Shown here: positions 11,339 through 23,326 of the stretch, in pieces
Numbering within the stretch: the first letter of the stretch is position 1
Layout: each line of letters starts with the position of its first letter
Assembly (NCBI GenBank): GCA_038503035.1
Contig: JAVSML010021644.1
Location: 28,690 to 92,689, forward strand
Direction of reading: 5' to 3'
DNA: 64,000 nucleotides
Source: Crocodylus rhombifer
Taxonomy: Eukaryota > Chordata > Crocodylia > Crocodylidae
Notes under the pieces: generated by a model
Databases searched by the model: none
Told to the model about the DNA's origin: nothing
Seen by the model: the letters and a program-made list of their open reading frames with translations, nothing else
Program-made: the position numbers and the translations under genes

Positions 11339-14300
11339 AACAACTCAGCAGTTCATTCCAAGTCAGAAACCTGCACAAAGTGGACTGCCTACCACTTGGA
11401 CATGAATGATGCAGGCCTATGTAGCTTTGTAAAAACTAGAACTCAAAAGATCCCCTTCACACATCCACCACAGCGTCAACTCTAATGTTTGCACATATTT
11501 CAACTTCCAGGTACATTTTCTTTTCTCTGTATCAATAAGAACAATCAGAGAGGCCCTTGTAGCAGGGAAGAACAAACTCTCAGCACTTCAGGTTTAATTC
11601 TTATAACTTTTAAGTGATAATAACTTCCAGCAGAAAAAATAATTGAATTAAAAAAACCTGTAATTCCAGCATTAGAAAAAGAAAAAGAAAAGAAGAAAGC
11701 AGGGACATGGGGGAAAAAAGCCAAATTACCTGCGAAATTTTAATATGCCTGGTATTTCCCTATTTTTCTTAGGTATAAAATCCAGAGTAATAGTTTCCAA
11801 GTATAAGAAAGGAAATATTCATAGCATCAGTGGAATTATAGGTACTTACTAGGACCAAATTCAAACTTTTGATAGCAGACCACAGCTCATTAATAGTTTA
11901 AATGAAACAGCATTCAAAAAAATACCGATCTTGTATGCATACTCAAAAAAGGGAAAAATATTTTGTGTTAAAATACTGTGCATCAAAGCCCAGCTTATTT
12001 AAGTGCTTCAATTCACCATGGCAGATGGTTCTTTGCCTGGCATTTTTTGCCCAGCATCTAGGTATCTGTGACACGTAAGAAAAGCAAACAACAGAGTCTG
12101 AAATACTGAGGTGCTGCTACGTGGGGTCCTCCAGTGGTTTTGCTGCAGGGGAAGTAGTAACAGTAACTACACCTAGAAATTTCTTTTCCTGAGAGTGGCT
12201 TAGGCAGCTGAGCCCAACCCAAAATCATAAATAAATAAATAAAAATGTTCTCAATGGCTTTGAAATACACTGAAAGAAATTAAATGTTGCAATTAGAAGT
12301 GGGAAGAAGCAGGAATAATTTACTAGCAGGTGAAGAGACATGGTTCAGTGCCAAATATTTCTGGGCAGCACTAACTGGTACGCTCACTGAAAGCAAGGCA
12401 ACCAAGGAGTCTTTCCTATTACTCAGCCTGCTGGCCTTCAAAGAAGCTTGAGACAGAGGCCATTCCGGCTCATTTCAAAGAGCTATTTCTGATGAAACAA
12501 GATATTCAAAATGCTCATTTGAGGTTCTTCTCCAATTATGCAAAGGCGAAAAGTATCACATCCTGAACCCTTTAAAATGAACTGACAGGCCAAGATAATG
12601 CTTTGCATCTGTGGCACTTAAACAGATATCATTAACTAATCATATGTATCTGGAACTATCATAACCACTCAGTACCAGACTGTGTATTCATTTCTTCCAT
12701 GCCACACATGTTGGCACTGGTATCTAATCTGTGATCTGCTGGTCATACTCATTTTTGCCATTTTAAGGGCAGACACAAAGCTGATGCTAACATTTCTATT
12801 TAATAGCTAACTGGAGAGCATATATCTACATGGGACTGGCAGCTTCATCATTTTACTGAGTGAAAAAATAAATCCAGTCCAACGTCTCCTCTACCTCATG
12901 CATCTATCCCAGAAATGAGGCTGTCAGGTCAGCGTTGGGTGATAGTGCTTCAAGTTGCTACTCCTGAGCACGCTGGAAACCCAAGTCCTGAGTGCAATGC
13001 CAGAGGCACCACTCCCACAGCATTATCACCATCTGATTTCTGCAGTTGATGCTTGTGGGAGAGGGTGTGGGATGGGTGAGGCTTATTTCTCAGGAGGATG
13101 AGCTGTCTACCACCCCCATTCTACCCCACAGATCATTTTACATTTTCTTTAAAAAAGTTTCTGAAATCTCACACCTGTGGGAGAAATTTCCTTCTGGTAG
13201 TGACTTAGTGTTTTCTGTTCTGTAGTCTGGCAAGGAGCTGGCCTGTTAAATTTGAAATTACTAACAGTCACTTTTGTCTGTTGCATACTGCTTTCAAACT
13301 TAATAAGGCATTATTAATATGTAGAAAGTGTTCTTCTGAACTGTCTGGATTGATGAAACCAATAAGATTATGCTACGGTGAATGCTGATGATGCTCATCT
13401 ATTTCATCTGCTGTAGCAATATAATGTACTATTTAAGTAGCTATTTGCCCTTTAAAAAAGATATTACAGTAATTCAAGACAGCTTACTGACCTTTTAGTT
13501 CACATTTCCATACTTCATAATTTAAAAAATTCCATATTAAAACTGGCAAACAATATAGCAGCATATGAATGACACAAATATTTGCCTAATGTATTGTCTT
13601 ATATTATGAAATCACACAAAATAAAAATATCAACCACTAGTATTCGTTTAGCTTGAGCTAGGAGATTTCTCATGTTCCTTCATTAATCTAATATGCATAT
13701 ATAATATACCCATCTTTTCATGCATGCTTCTGCACTGTTATTTTTCTGTTTTTTTACTTGGCTTTCCAATATGGGTCTAACCTATGTACATTTATAATGC
13801 AAACAATAAACATACAAACAAATTTCAGCTGAGCCATTAGTTCAGCCAAGCCTTTCACAATCTTCCATCAAAAGAACACAAATCTTAGGCTGCTCCCATG
13901 TGCTCTACTTTAGACACATGCAAAAGACCATGTGTCAGGAAGGATCACGTGTTAACTACTCCACTGTAGCTGCCTGTGTGTATGCTCTTACCCCACAGAA
14001 AGTGGAAGCTAACACATGGAAAATTAGATTTCAATGAGTGTGGGGAAAGCTATCATAGGTTAGCTTTCATTTACCATGGGATAAAAGCATGCATACAAGC
14101 AGTTACTGCAGAGCAAATGTTCAGTAAAGCAGTAGCCTTTATCCCACAATAAGTCGTTCACAAGTATATACCCTCTCCTAGACAATGTCAAGTCTGGGAT
14201 GTGAAACAGTAGAAGTGTGAAATCTGGAAAACTTTCATAGGTTGGGAAAATATTTTCCACCCAGCAAAAATAGATGCTCTGCTTTATTCGTGGTTACAAC

Positions 14301-15283
14301 ATCTCTTTGACAGAGTTTACTATCCAGGACAGTTACTGGTCCTCATTTGGGTCGAGAAGGTGAGACAAGACAAAAAGTACGGTGACACATTTCTGAAGAT
14401 AGTATGGCAGAAATTCTGGCCTTTATCCCTCCCTCAGGAGAACACGCTAAAAAAAGTAGTTATTATTTATACAATGTAAATACCCATCTCCACATCTGAT
14501 GCTGTAAAGTAAATGGAATTTTTGTCTCAGATCAAGATAGCTTATGTGCATATTTTAATGACTCCCTTCTACAGAAGAGAGACAGACAATGTAGCAAATG
14601 GCACTTTTAAGCCTAAACATCATTGTGAAGACAGAATGTCAGAGCTGTTCCCTATGCATCAGAGGATAGATTATTACTTATCTTCACTACCAGAAAAAAT
14701 TCTTTCCTTGCTGCTTGGTGGCAACCACCCCTTACGAGCATTTCCATCCAGGCAGAAGCATGGTTTTTCCAGGTGTCCCTATTCATCTGATATTAACCAG
14801 ACTAAGACACTCTCCTGTAAGGTTCTGAGTGCCTCCAGTAAAGGTCATGAATACTTAAACCACTCAGAACTATGCAGAAGGTGGGTGGCTCCTCCCAGGA
14901 CTGCATCCCTAGACAATGAAAGTTGCAAATCCCTGAAGACAGCTTAAAAGATGGCTGAAAACAAGCATGAACCATGTTCACTTATGCCAGAAGTCTAAAA
15001 TGGTCTGTGCCCAAGATTTACAAATTAAAACAAAGACTGCCAATAATAACAGGAATAGAAAACAGAATATTATTTATGAGATAAATACGAGACTTAGATA
15101 TTGTTGTAATAAAAGAAAAAAGTTCCAGTGAAAATAAAGTGATAACTGCCATTCATTCTCTCTTTCCATATTTTATGACACTTGGTTGCATGTGTTGAGA
15201 TTATTAATATCTCGGTGCTTGTAGTCTGGTAAATAATTCCACTTCCTTTCTCACAGCCCAGTTTGCAAAACAATTGTACTTAC
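11339..15283. other. Intron inside the NRG1 Ig domain, right part
   Basis: This is AT-rich intronic sequence with no recognised repeat or exon. A 144-codon plus-strand open frame at 14513-14947 shows no domain, and I treat it as chance. The donor GTAAGT of the upstream exon is at 15283-15278. Confidence 0.55.
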
Positions 15284-15461
15284 TTTTGTTTTTTGGGGAT
15301 CTTGATATTTTCTGGTCTGTTTTTTTTGGTTATTTCTTTTCCATTCTTTAACCACTTGAATCTGAGTGCAGGATAATCGGAACTGGCTTCACACCTGAGC
15401 ACTAGTGTCTGACCCACAGTAGACTCTTGGTTCTTCATCTCCTTCAACTTGGGAGGTGCAG
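15284..15461 (-). CDS. NRG1: NRG1 exon: first half of the Ig-like C2 domain (178 bp)
   Basis: This is an internal coding exon of neuregulin-1, the secreted or membrane-anchored EGF-family ligand of ERBB3/ERBB4. On the minus strand the acceptor is a pyrimidine-rich tract ending in TAG at 15464-15462 and the donor is GTAAGT at 15283-15278. The first two bases complete a split codon (phase 1) and the last two (AA) are completed by G from the next exon. The frame reads APPKLKEMKNQES, then LVLRCEASSDYPALRFKWLK, NGKEITKKNRPEN and IKIPKKQ. The LRC cysteine is the first half of the Ig disulfide and FKW holds the core tryptophan. The lysine-rich stretch fits the known heparan-sulfate-binding character of this domain. 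The 178-bp length equals the mammalian exon. It is separated by 5.75 kb from the second half. Recognition is from family knowledge rather than a search; a paralog (NRG2) is unlikely because the residues around KLKEMKNQE and PENIKIPKKQ are NRG1-like. Confidence 0.95.
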
Positions 15462-16434
15462 CTAAAAAAATAAAAGAAGGTACTGATGAATAGTCTGCCC
15501 TTCAAAGGGAAAATAATCTGAACTATAAATCTAAATTCAAATAAAAACAAAAAGCCAGGGAGAATCATTTGCATGGATAAGACATATAGTACAGAAAAAA
15601 GAGTAGATATGAACTGTTGTATTGTTACATTTTTTCTAGAAGACAATAAGAATACTTTCACTAGCTCAGCCTTTTTTGGAGTTCTCCCATGTTCCACAAT
15701 CCAAAGGCACAAAAAGGGCAACCTGCAGAAAACAAAGGTAACCACAGAAAAACTAAAATGCTACTCTGATATTGAATGTGGAGCCTACAAATACCAAGAG
15801 CTGCAGCTAAGTAATAACCATGAGCATCTGCAAAGCAAGGTTGTATGCTGGGCTCTATAATCTCCATGAGCCAGAGCAAGGGCAATATAAGCAGCGGCAT
15901 AAAGTGTTTTCTATCATGTCTTATGCTATGGCAATCCAAAGACTCCTGTCATGACAGAAAGCTCAAAGATGTAATTCAAACACAGCAACTTCCCAAACCA
16001 GAGGGGGAGGGGTGGAGTGGGGGAGACAATCAATGCAGCCTACAATATACACAACCCAAGACTCAACTCACCTCTCTCTTTTCCCCAAGACCTGAGGAAA
16101 GATATGGGCTCTGATGGCCAGAAGATGAAAGAATGAAATGTATTTTGCACCAAGGTAAGAAGACTGCACTGCAGCATCTCAGACACACCATGGAAAATGC
16201 CCTAATGGCAGCTCCCCTGCCTGTTAAACAGAGTGTACCCAAGCAGAAATGTTTCCACTGATCACAAAAATATGTCCATTATATAGAGCAATGTTTCTTT
16301 ATAGATTGGTCCCAAATGGTTAAGGGCTTCATAAGCCAAAAGTAGCACCTTATGCTCTACCTGGAAGCCCACAGACTGGAAGTGCAGAGAAGATGCATGT
16401 ATTCTTTCCTCAAGGATAGGGACAAACATTATAC
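15462..16434. other. Intron next to the first Ig exon; possible old repeat at about 16130-16430
   Basis: The acceptor of the Ig exon lies at 15462-15480. Around 16300-16400 the run GGCTTCATAAGCC followed by TGGAAGCCCACAGACTGGAA recalls an ancient LINE-derived repeat common in vertebrates, but I cannot assign a family. The rest is featureless. Confidence 0.35.
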
Positions 16435-17684
16435 CAGAGGCAGACAAAATATGGCCCATGGGCCATATTTGGCCCATCAGGCCATTCTATCTAGCCTGGG
16501 GGCCCCTTAAATGATATTTTCTGCTCCTGGCTGCCAGTCAAAGATGACAGGAAACAGGGGCAGTAGGACCCAGGGAAAGCCAGCAGGACTCAGCAGCAAG
16601 GACAGCCTGGCCGCACCCCTCTCCCAGCTCCCTCCCACCCCCACCTTCCCTAACTGGAGGCCTCTGCCTGCCGCAGCTTTCACTGCTTCCCTGCATGCCA
16701 GCCTGCTGTTCCAGCACCATGTGGCTCCTGGCTGCATCACAGGACCATGGGAGCATGGGGCCTGTGCCGGTACTGTGGGGCTAGGAGCGGGAAGATGTGT
16801 GTGCGCATGTCCCTGCAATGAGGGATGGGGAGAGAGAGACAGAAAGAGTAATGAGGGAGGGGGAGACTGTGTGTGTGTACAACAAGAGGGAGGGATGGAG
16901 GGAGGGAGAGAAAGAGTGTGTATGTGTGTGCGCGTGCATGTGTGTGCACATGCATGTGTGTATGTGTGTAGTGAGGGAGGAACAGAGAACATGTGTGTGT
17001 GTGCATATATGTGCGCACACGCATATACAGTGAGAGAGGGAGGGAGAGGGAGAGTGTGTGTGTGTTCAGATGGTGAGCCCCACATGTGCACCCCACCATA
17101 CACATGTATCCACCCCTACTTGCGCTGCCATACAAGCAGACCCCCACACCCATACCCCCTCACACACTCCAGCCACCCTTCCCCCCACAAACCCCATACG
17201 GACTCCCCCCACATATCCACACACCCACATGCTCCCTCACCCCATACTCACACCCCTAACACCCTCCCCCACACTGCACATACCCACACACCAATAGCCC
17301 CCCACAAACTTATACCCACGCCCCCATGCCCTCCACCTCCCACAACATACAAGAGTAAGACTTCATTTGAAGTTATTGTGTAATCAGCTTTATGTACACT
17401 ACACAAACACATGTTAATCAGGACAAAATATTTTTTTAAATCAAATTAATGTTGTAGATGTTTGCATTTTAGAATACAATTTGGTATTTTTCTGGTTCTG
17501 AGATGACAAAACCCCTTGCTGAAAGGAGTACTTCCTGGGGTAAGGGAAGGGACTTCTAGTGGCAAAGGTCAGGGGTTAGGGAGTGGGACTGCTGATCCCA
17601 AGATGACAACCAGGGGGCGGGCTGGGGCTACCAATGCCAAAACTTGGTAAGTGGCCCTTTGCCCAAAATAATTGCCTGCCCCTG
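16435..17684 (+). mobile_element. hAT-type nonautonomous DNA transposon, family A copy 1 (~1.25 kb)
   Basis: The left end CAGAGGCAGACAAAATATGG and the right end TTGCCTGCCCCTG form hAT-like terminal inverted repeats (consensus CAGGGGCAGGCAAAATA). The subterminal ATGGCCCATGGGCCATAT motif recurs in the copy at 22638-23326 and at 54600-54635. The segment 17350-17684 (TTCATTTGAAGTTATTGTG, CTGGTTCTGAGATGACAAAA) is matched in inverse orientation at 22650-23010. The interior is a long low-complexity block. No transposase is present and I found no convincing 8-bp target duplication. Confidence 0.8.
16795..17345. repeat. GT/GA-rich then CACACCC-rich low-complexity block inside the hAT element
   Basis: From about 16795 to 17060 the plus strand alternates GTGTGTGTG runs with GAGGGAGGG runs. 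From 17060 to 17345 it becomes CA/CCC-rich. This composition keeps several reading frames open on both strands; these are not genes. Confidence 0.9.
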
Positions 17685-18695
17685 ATCTTGCATCATCACT
17701 CACAGAGGTTTCATATAACTTATCTGCATGGAGCCTCAACACATTGAAACCACATATCTAGATAGTAAGTGCCAGTGCCTAGTGGCTTCCATAGAGAATA
17801 GTAGGGCTGCTTTTGAAAATCTGGCCATTACAGCATGCAGTTAGGTACTGTAACTGAGTATGAATCATTTGAAAATCTGATCTTGGTTATGTCTATTGAA
17901 GTCTTTAGAAAATGTGCCTTGTGGTTTATAAATGTGAATTTGGACTATAAGGTGTATATGATGTGGTAAATATTTTGGAAGTAATGTCATATGTCTTTAG
18001 TGACTCTTTTTTTCCCTTTTTTCTTTTTTTCCCTTTTTATCCTGAGTGAAAGTATAGAAGACAGCAAACTCTACTGAGGGAACTGACAAATGTTCTTGTG
18101 TCTTCCCTTTCCTAACATAAATGGCAATAACAGTTTTGCACATCAAGTTATACAACACATGTGCATGCTGGCAAGAATGCCTAATGCATCCATCTTAAAA
18201 GACTTTGTACCTCCTCTCAAAACAAAACCTTTGTGGATTTCGGCTGAGGGCATGCTGCTGTGTGGCAATATTTTCCAGGTTTCCTATTTAATTTGTTCAC
18301 TGTTGAGTTTCCATGCAGATTAGCCATACAATCCAGACACTGATGGTGATGAGATAACTATGCAGGGCCAAAACCCTGCAAAGTCCCGGAATTAGCTATT
18401 TATCTCAGCTTATACCTGATCAACGTATTTTTGCAGAGTAAATGTGGAGAAATCTGTCCTTGAAACTACTATACATGGGTTCTTCAGTACATTTCTACAG
18501 ATAGCATAACTTAATGAAAAACTATAGATACTCAGATTTCATAAAAAAAGCTTTAACATCTTGTTTGCTACTGGTTGTTAAACATGTTAATAGCTCTTCA
18601 GCAGTGTGTGGTCTTCTGCTGACAGTGATTTTCTTAGGGGTTTTTTTTTTTTATTGGCAAGACTTGTCACAATGTGATATCTCTCTTGTTGTTCT
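17685..18695. other. Intron, nothing recognised
   Basis: Single-copy-looking DNA with a pyrimidine run near 18008-18040. No exon or repeat assignment. Confidence 0.5.
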
Positions 18696-18697
18696 TA

Positions 18698-19499
18698 GGG
18701 CTGTGTGAAGCTTCGGTCCCCGATTCAATTCAGCAGAGATTCGGCCCAATTAGGTGGCCGAATCTTCCAATCTGAATCAAATCGGGAAAACTTTTAATCT
18801 TTCCGAATCGAATCAGAACCTTCTAAATCTAAATTGAATCGGAAAGATTCAATGATTTGGACATAGACACAGCTTTAAATGTTTTCTCTACATACCTCAA
18901 GGTACCAGGCGGCTCGTGAATGCTGAAATGCTGGGGCAGATGGAGCATCCCACAGGAACGTGGGTGGCTCCCAGTGTGCTCAGCAGCAGACCCGGAAGTG
19001 GACCAGAAGCACTCCTGGTCCACTTCCAGGTCCTCTGGGAAGCACTGTGGGGGCCCCCTCACCACCACACTGGCTCAGCGACTGGTGCCTCCCAGATCTG
19101 GGGGGGCACCTGGGATCCCCCTGCAGCTGATCACTGAGCCAGAGGGGAACTAAGGTCCCCCCCACCCAATCCCCAGTGGACCCAGAATTGGACCAGAAGT
19201 ACTTCTGGGTTTGCTGCTGAGCATGCAGGGGGGCCCCGCATGCTCCTGTGGGACACTCCATCTGCCCCACCATTGCAGCATTCATGAGCTGCACCTGGTA
19301 CTTCGAGGTATGTAGAAAAAACATTTAAAGCTGTGTCTATGGCCAAATCGCTGATTCTCTAAATCAGCATCAAATCTTCAGATTCAAATTCAGCTGAATT
19401 CAAATCAGGGACAGTGATCCAAATCAACAAATCGAATCACTGTCCCCGATTCAGGCCGAATCCAAATCCAAACGGAATAAGGCCCATTTTGCACACCTC
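18698..19499. mobile_element. 802-bp foldback (long inverted repeat) DNA transposon with TA duplication
   Basis: TA dinucleotides at 18696-18697 and 19500-19501 flank the element, whose tips read GGGCTGTGTG and GAGGTGTGCA from each end. Inner arms are strongly complementary: 18854 onward (GATTTGGACATAGACACAGC ...) mirrors the stretch ending GGCCAAATC at 19349, and pairing continues for about 180 bp per arm through CATACCTCAAGGTACCAG, GGGGCAGATGGAG and CCAGATCTGGG. The outer parts are packed with diverged GAATC/GATTC words. No coding sequence is supported. TA duplication suggests Tc1/mariner-like mobilisation; this is inference. Confidence 0.8.
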
Positions 19500-19501
19500 T
19501 A

Positions 19502-21835
19502 GTCGTTATTTCCCACTCTGCTGTTTTTGTGAAGTTTGTTATGTCAGGGAAGTTCTTCAGGTCACTCAGAATGGTCATTGACAAGGAGTCATAAAAAGAT
19601 GAGAACTGAACTCAGGGTGCCTTTCAACATGCCTAATTCAATTCTAAAAAAAAAAAAAAAAAAAAAATGCATGAGGCTTCCTAACGCTTCAGTGTATTTT
19701 CAGATTAAAGAGTGTATGCAAGCATTTCTTCTCAGTGTCAAAAACTTTCAGTCACCAGCAATTCTTTACTAGTCACTAGTTTTTTCAGAGCCTACAAAAG
19801 GGTTTCACATTCCTGTACTTATTTATTATACAACTTCAGTAACCAACTTTATACTTAGCATTTGGCAAATTCTTCTGACCACAACAATGATGCTAGTTGA
19901 CTTACACAACAGCAAATGAAACAGAGCCATGTTGGCATGAGCTCCCTTCAGAGCAAGGGAAGAGAGGGGGAGGGGAGAAATGAAAATTGACTAGAGTTGG
20001 CAGGGAAATAAATCATATTTTCAAGCTTTGAAGAGCAATAGGCAGTGAAATATAAGTATTAAAAATAATAGTGTCTCATTAAAAGTCCTTTACCTCCCAA
20101 ACAGATTTATGTCCTGCACCAAATCCAGAGAAATAGGGAAGGGGTGTGTTACAAAATGCAATTACAACCTGTGCAGCTGTAGTTCTGTCTGATCAAAAAA
20201 ATAAAAAAGGAATTATCTGTTCTGATTTATCAGTGAGTTGGCTCTCATATGCCTGACAGGTCTGTGATTAACTTTTGCAAAAGTGTAGATGAAGGGAAAC
20301 AAACATACTGTAAACAATGAAAAAGATGCACTATTTTCTGTCATGTCTGCATGGACATCTTACTGCTTTCCTCGGAGGCACCAAATGCTTAGACAATGAG
20401 AGTCGGGTATCTTGCAATTGATATGTTTTTAAGTTTCCTGGTAACTCCTGAATTATGGCAAGAGTAGAGTATATTAATTTAACACTTTTTTCATTGACAG
20501 TTCTGAAGGGGGGAGAAAAATTCTGCAAGTCAATTTCTACAGAGAACACTGAATTAAAATAAAATCAAGTAATAATATGGCATGTACTATTCATTTTCTT
20601 TTGTTTTACTAAGAAGTTGACAGTTCAATGAATAGTCAATGGAAATTCTAAGCCAAAAAATAAAATTGGGAACGTAAAGTGAGGTTCTTCCACTGATTAA
20701 AATAGCCTTTCTACATGCTTATGGAATAGGAAAATTGCAAGTAAATAAACTTAATGGGGAAAAAAGTATTGAGATAAGTAATTAAGGAAATAGTTTTACC
20801 TTATTAATAAAAATCAGTGTTAAAATTTTAACTCGTTATTTCTGCCTTATACAATTTAGGATCTATTAGGGTACGAATAGATGTCATCCTTATGACACCA
20901 TAAAAATGTTTATGGCTGCACAAGTTACAAGAAACAGACACTGTAGCCCATGACCATGCTCCAAGTGTGCAGACATGCTGCTGCAACCAAGGGTAGTCAC
21001 GATTTGTAACCCCTTAAATGGGAGGACACATTTTTGCTTATTGCATGCCATGAGAATTCCCCTGCAGACATGCACCCTGGGAATCTCCCAGCAAGAGATT
21101 CTTGCAGCGCATGTGTCAGGCTGATGCCCAGCTGCCGGCCCTTGGCACATGCTAAGCACACGTATTCAAGCAGAGGATCCTCTGTGGGGGTCCCCCACTT
21201 GAAGACGCATGCTCTGAATTGGGGTGTGGTATCCAGAGCCATCATCTCGCAGAACTGGACCACCAACACCCCAGGAGCAGTAAGGGTATAATCCTGCAGG
21301 GCCAGGGCCCAACATCTGCAGATGCCAGTGAGGCAAATCATCTGTGCCAGGGTGCATCACAGCACAGTTGATTCCACTCCAAAGTCTTAGTGCTGCAGAT
21401 CTTGAATGATTTTGTAAATGTCTTGCGAGTCAGAATTAAGGTTACCCTGTTCTCTCTAGAATTCTTTCTGGTTAGAATAGCAAGCAGGAGTATTTGGGGT
21501 CAATTTTTGAATACCAGAACATGACCTAAAAATTTCAAAAGGCAGCCACACTGGTGAAAGCTCCAGTCCTGGCCCAACTTTCCCTATTCCATGAGTGCCA
21601 AAGTTTGCTTTTCACAAGATTATCAAGGAAACTTGCCAAAATCTTGATGGAAGCATCTAATCCATGTAAAATAGAAAAGAATATAGCAGTCTTCATTTTT
21701 TGAAATCAGACAGCCATGTTGGCTTGTTGTTTCATTACTCAATGTTACAGTTAGTCGGTAGGCAAAGTTACAATTTAAACCACTACAAGGATTTGGAAAT
21801 AGAAACTAGTGCAAAAGAGAATTGACACACTTGGA
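19502..21835. other. Intron; A-run at 19646-19667 and a possible unassigned repeat at about 20878-21365
   Basis: A 22-bp adenine run is the clearest landmark. The GC-richer block from about 20878 (GGGTACGAATAGATGTC) to 21365 has a tip faintly like the GGG...GTCTA MITEs elsewhere, but I could not find its partner end. The remainder is featureless. Confidence 0.35.
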
Positions 21836-22637
21836 CTAGGGATAGGCATTAAAAAAGCCCAAGCCTGAATTGATTCAATCTTTGCAGGTTGGTCTAACCT
21901 GGCTAGACTTAATCAGTTTGTAACTGTACAGACATCCCGGACATGCAGACACATGCCTGCAGTGGCTCAGGCTAGAAACTGGGGAGCGCTAGAGCAGCCA
22001 TCCCTGCCCTTCCACAGATCTGAGCTGAGAGCATGGTGTGGCCAAGCCCTGGCAGAATGCTTTGATTAGGGAGGGGTCCTCCCACCTCCTGACCTGCCCA
22101 GTAGGAAATTGATAACACAGTGTTTATCATCCCTAAATCAATGTTTATCACCCCATTAAGAAAACAACAGAGGGACATTACCAGCTACATGTTGATTCTG
22201 CCTTTGTTCCATCTACCACAGCATGGACCTTAGCCCGCATGTCGTCTGCTAGCTAATGCTGAGAGGTCTGTGTAAGGCAGAGGGGATGGGGAGAGAGGGC
22301 AGGGGGAAGCCAGGGAGAGGCCTGCAGTTTCTGCTGAGCTACAGCCAAGGAGCAGAGGGGAGGGGCCAGCTCTGCTGTGAAACAGAGAGCCCTGCCCAGC
22401 CCAGAGAGCATGCTGGGATTCTGGAGGAGTCTGGCTGAACTTAAATGAGCAAGGGGTCTGGGACAGTCATTGCATAAACTGGTTTGACCCAAATCAGTTA
22501 AGTGTGATACTACATTCAACCAGGTTTATCTCAAACTAGTTTCAGCCATTTTCAAACTAGCTTATGTGCAATGAACATATGTTTTGTTACAGGTTTAACT
22601 AGTTTCTGATCACTTAAACTGGTTTATGTGTAATGCA
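21836..22637 (-). mobile_element. Family C DNA transposon, copy 2 (inverted)
   Basis: The left tip ACTAGGGATAGGCATT matches the right tip of copy 1, and the right part (AAACTGGTTTATGTGTAA in reverse complement) matches the left part of copy 3 at 29239. Shared internal words with copy 3 include CAAACTAGTTTCAGCCATTT-like sequence, TCTGGGACAG/TGCCCCAGA and CAGCATGCT. Its right tip is missing where the hAT element at 22638 abuts, so it may have been disrupted there. No transposase frame is seen. Confidence 0.7.
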
Positions 22638-23326
22638 GGGGCGGGGAATTATTTTGGGCAGAGGGCTGCTTACCGAGTTTTGGTAAGCTGTCGAGGGCTG
22701 CAACAGTAGCCCTACCCCTTGACAGGTGCCCCACCCCTTGGTTGGCATCTTGTGATGAAGTCCCACTCCCTAACTCTCGACCTTTGCCACCAGAAGTCCC
22801 TCCACTTGCTCCCAGAAGTACTCCTTTCAGCAAGGGGTTTTGCCATCCCAGAACCAGAAAAATACCAATTATATTCTAAAAATTAAACATCTACAATATT
22901 CATTCATTTGATTTCAAAAAATACTTTTGTCCTGATTTACATGTGCTTGTGTAGTGTACATAGTGGTGACTGCACAATAATTTCAAATGAAGTCTTATAC
23001 TTGTACATTGTGGTGGGGTGGGGGGCATGGGGGAGTAGGTACAGGTTTATGGGGGGGCTGTTGGTGTGTGGGTATGTGGGGGAGGATGTGGGGGTGTGAA
23101 TGTGGGGTGAGGGAGCATGTGGATGTGGGTGGATATGTGGGGTGCAAGTGGGTGTGGAGTTTGTGGGGGGCTGTGTTTGGAGGGGAGGGTGGCTGGGATG
23201 TGTAAGGGGGTGTGAAGCCAGGAGCAGATAAATATCATTAAAAAAAATGTTAGGGGCCCCACGGGCCAGATAGAATGGCTTGGCCGGCCAGATCTGGCCC
23301 GTGGGCCATATTTTGCCTGCCCCTGT
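22638..23326 (-). mobile_element. hAT-type element, family A copy 2 (inverted, ~0.69 kb)
   Basis: The left end CAGGGGCGGGGAATTATTTT and right end ATTTTGCCTGCCCCTG are the terminal inverted repeats of the family seen at 16435-17684, here in opposite orientation. Matches include GGTTTTGCCATCCCAGAACC and CAAATGAAGTCTTATACTTG. Its internal G-rich block (22985-23215) is the complement of the CACCC block of copy 1 but much shorter. The motif GGCCAGATCTGGCCCGTGGG sits near the right end. Confidence 0.8.

Noticed and set aside
14513..14947. 144-codon plus-strand frame in non-repetitive intron
   Set aside because: No recognisable domain, antisense to NRG1, no splice or promoter context; length is within chance for this much sequence.
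17060..17345. CACACCC-rich block considered as a telomere-like or CRISPR-like array
   Set aside because: Units are irregular with no fixed spacer or repeat length; it is low-complexity DNA inside a transposon.
16511..17383. 290-codon plus-strand frame
   Set aside because: It runs through GT/GA and CACCC low-complexity sequence of a hAT element and encodes only simple repeats.
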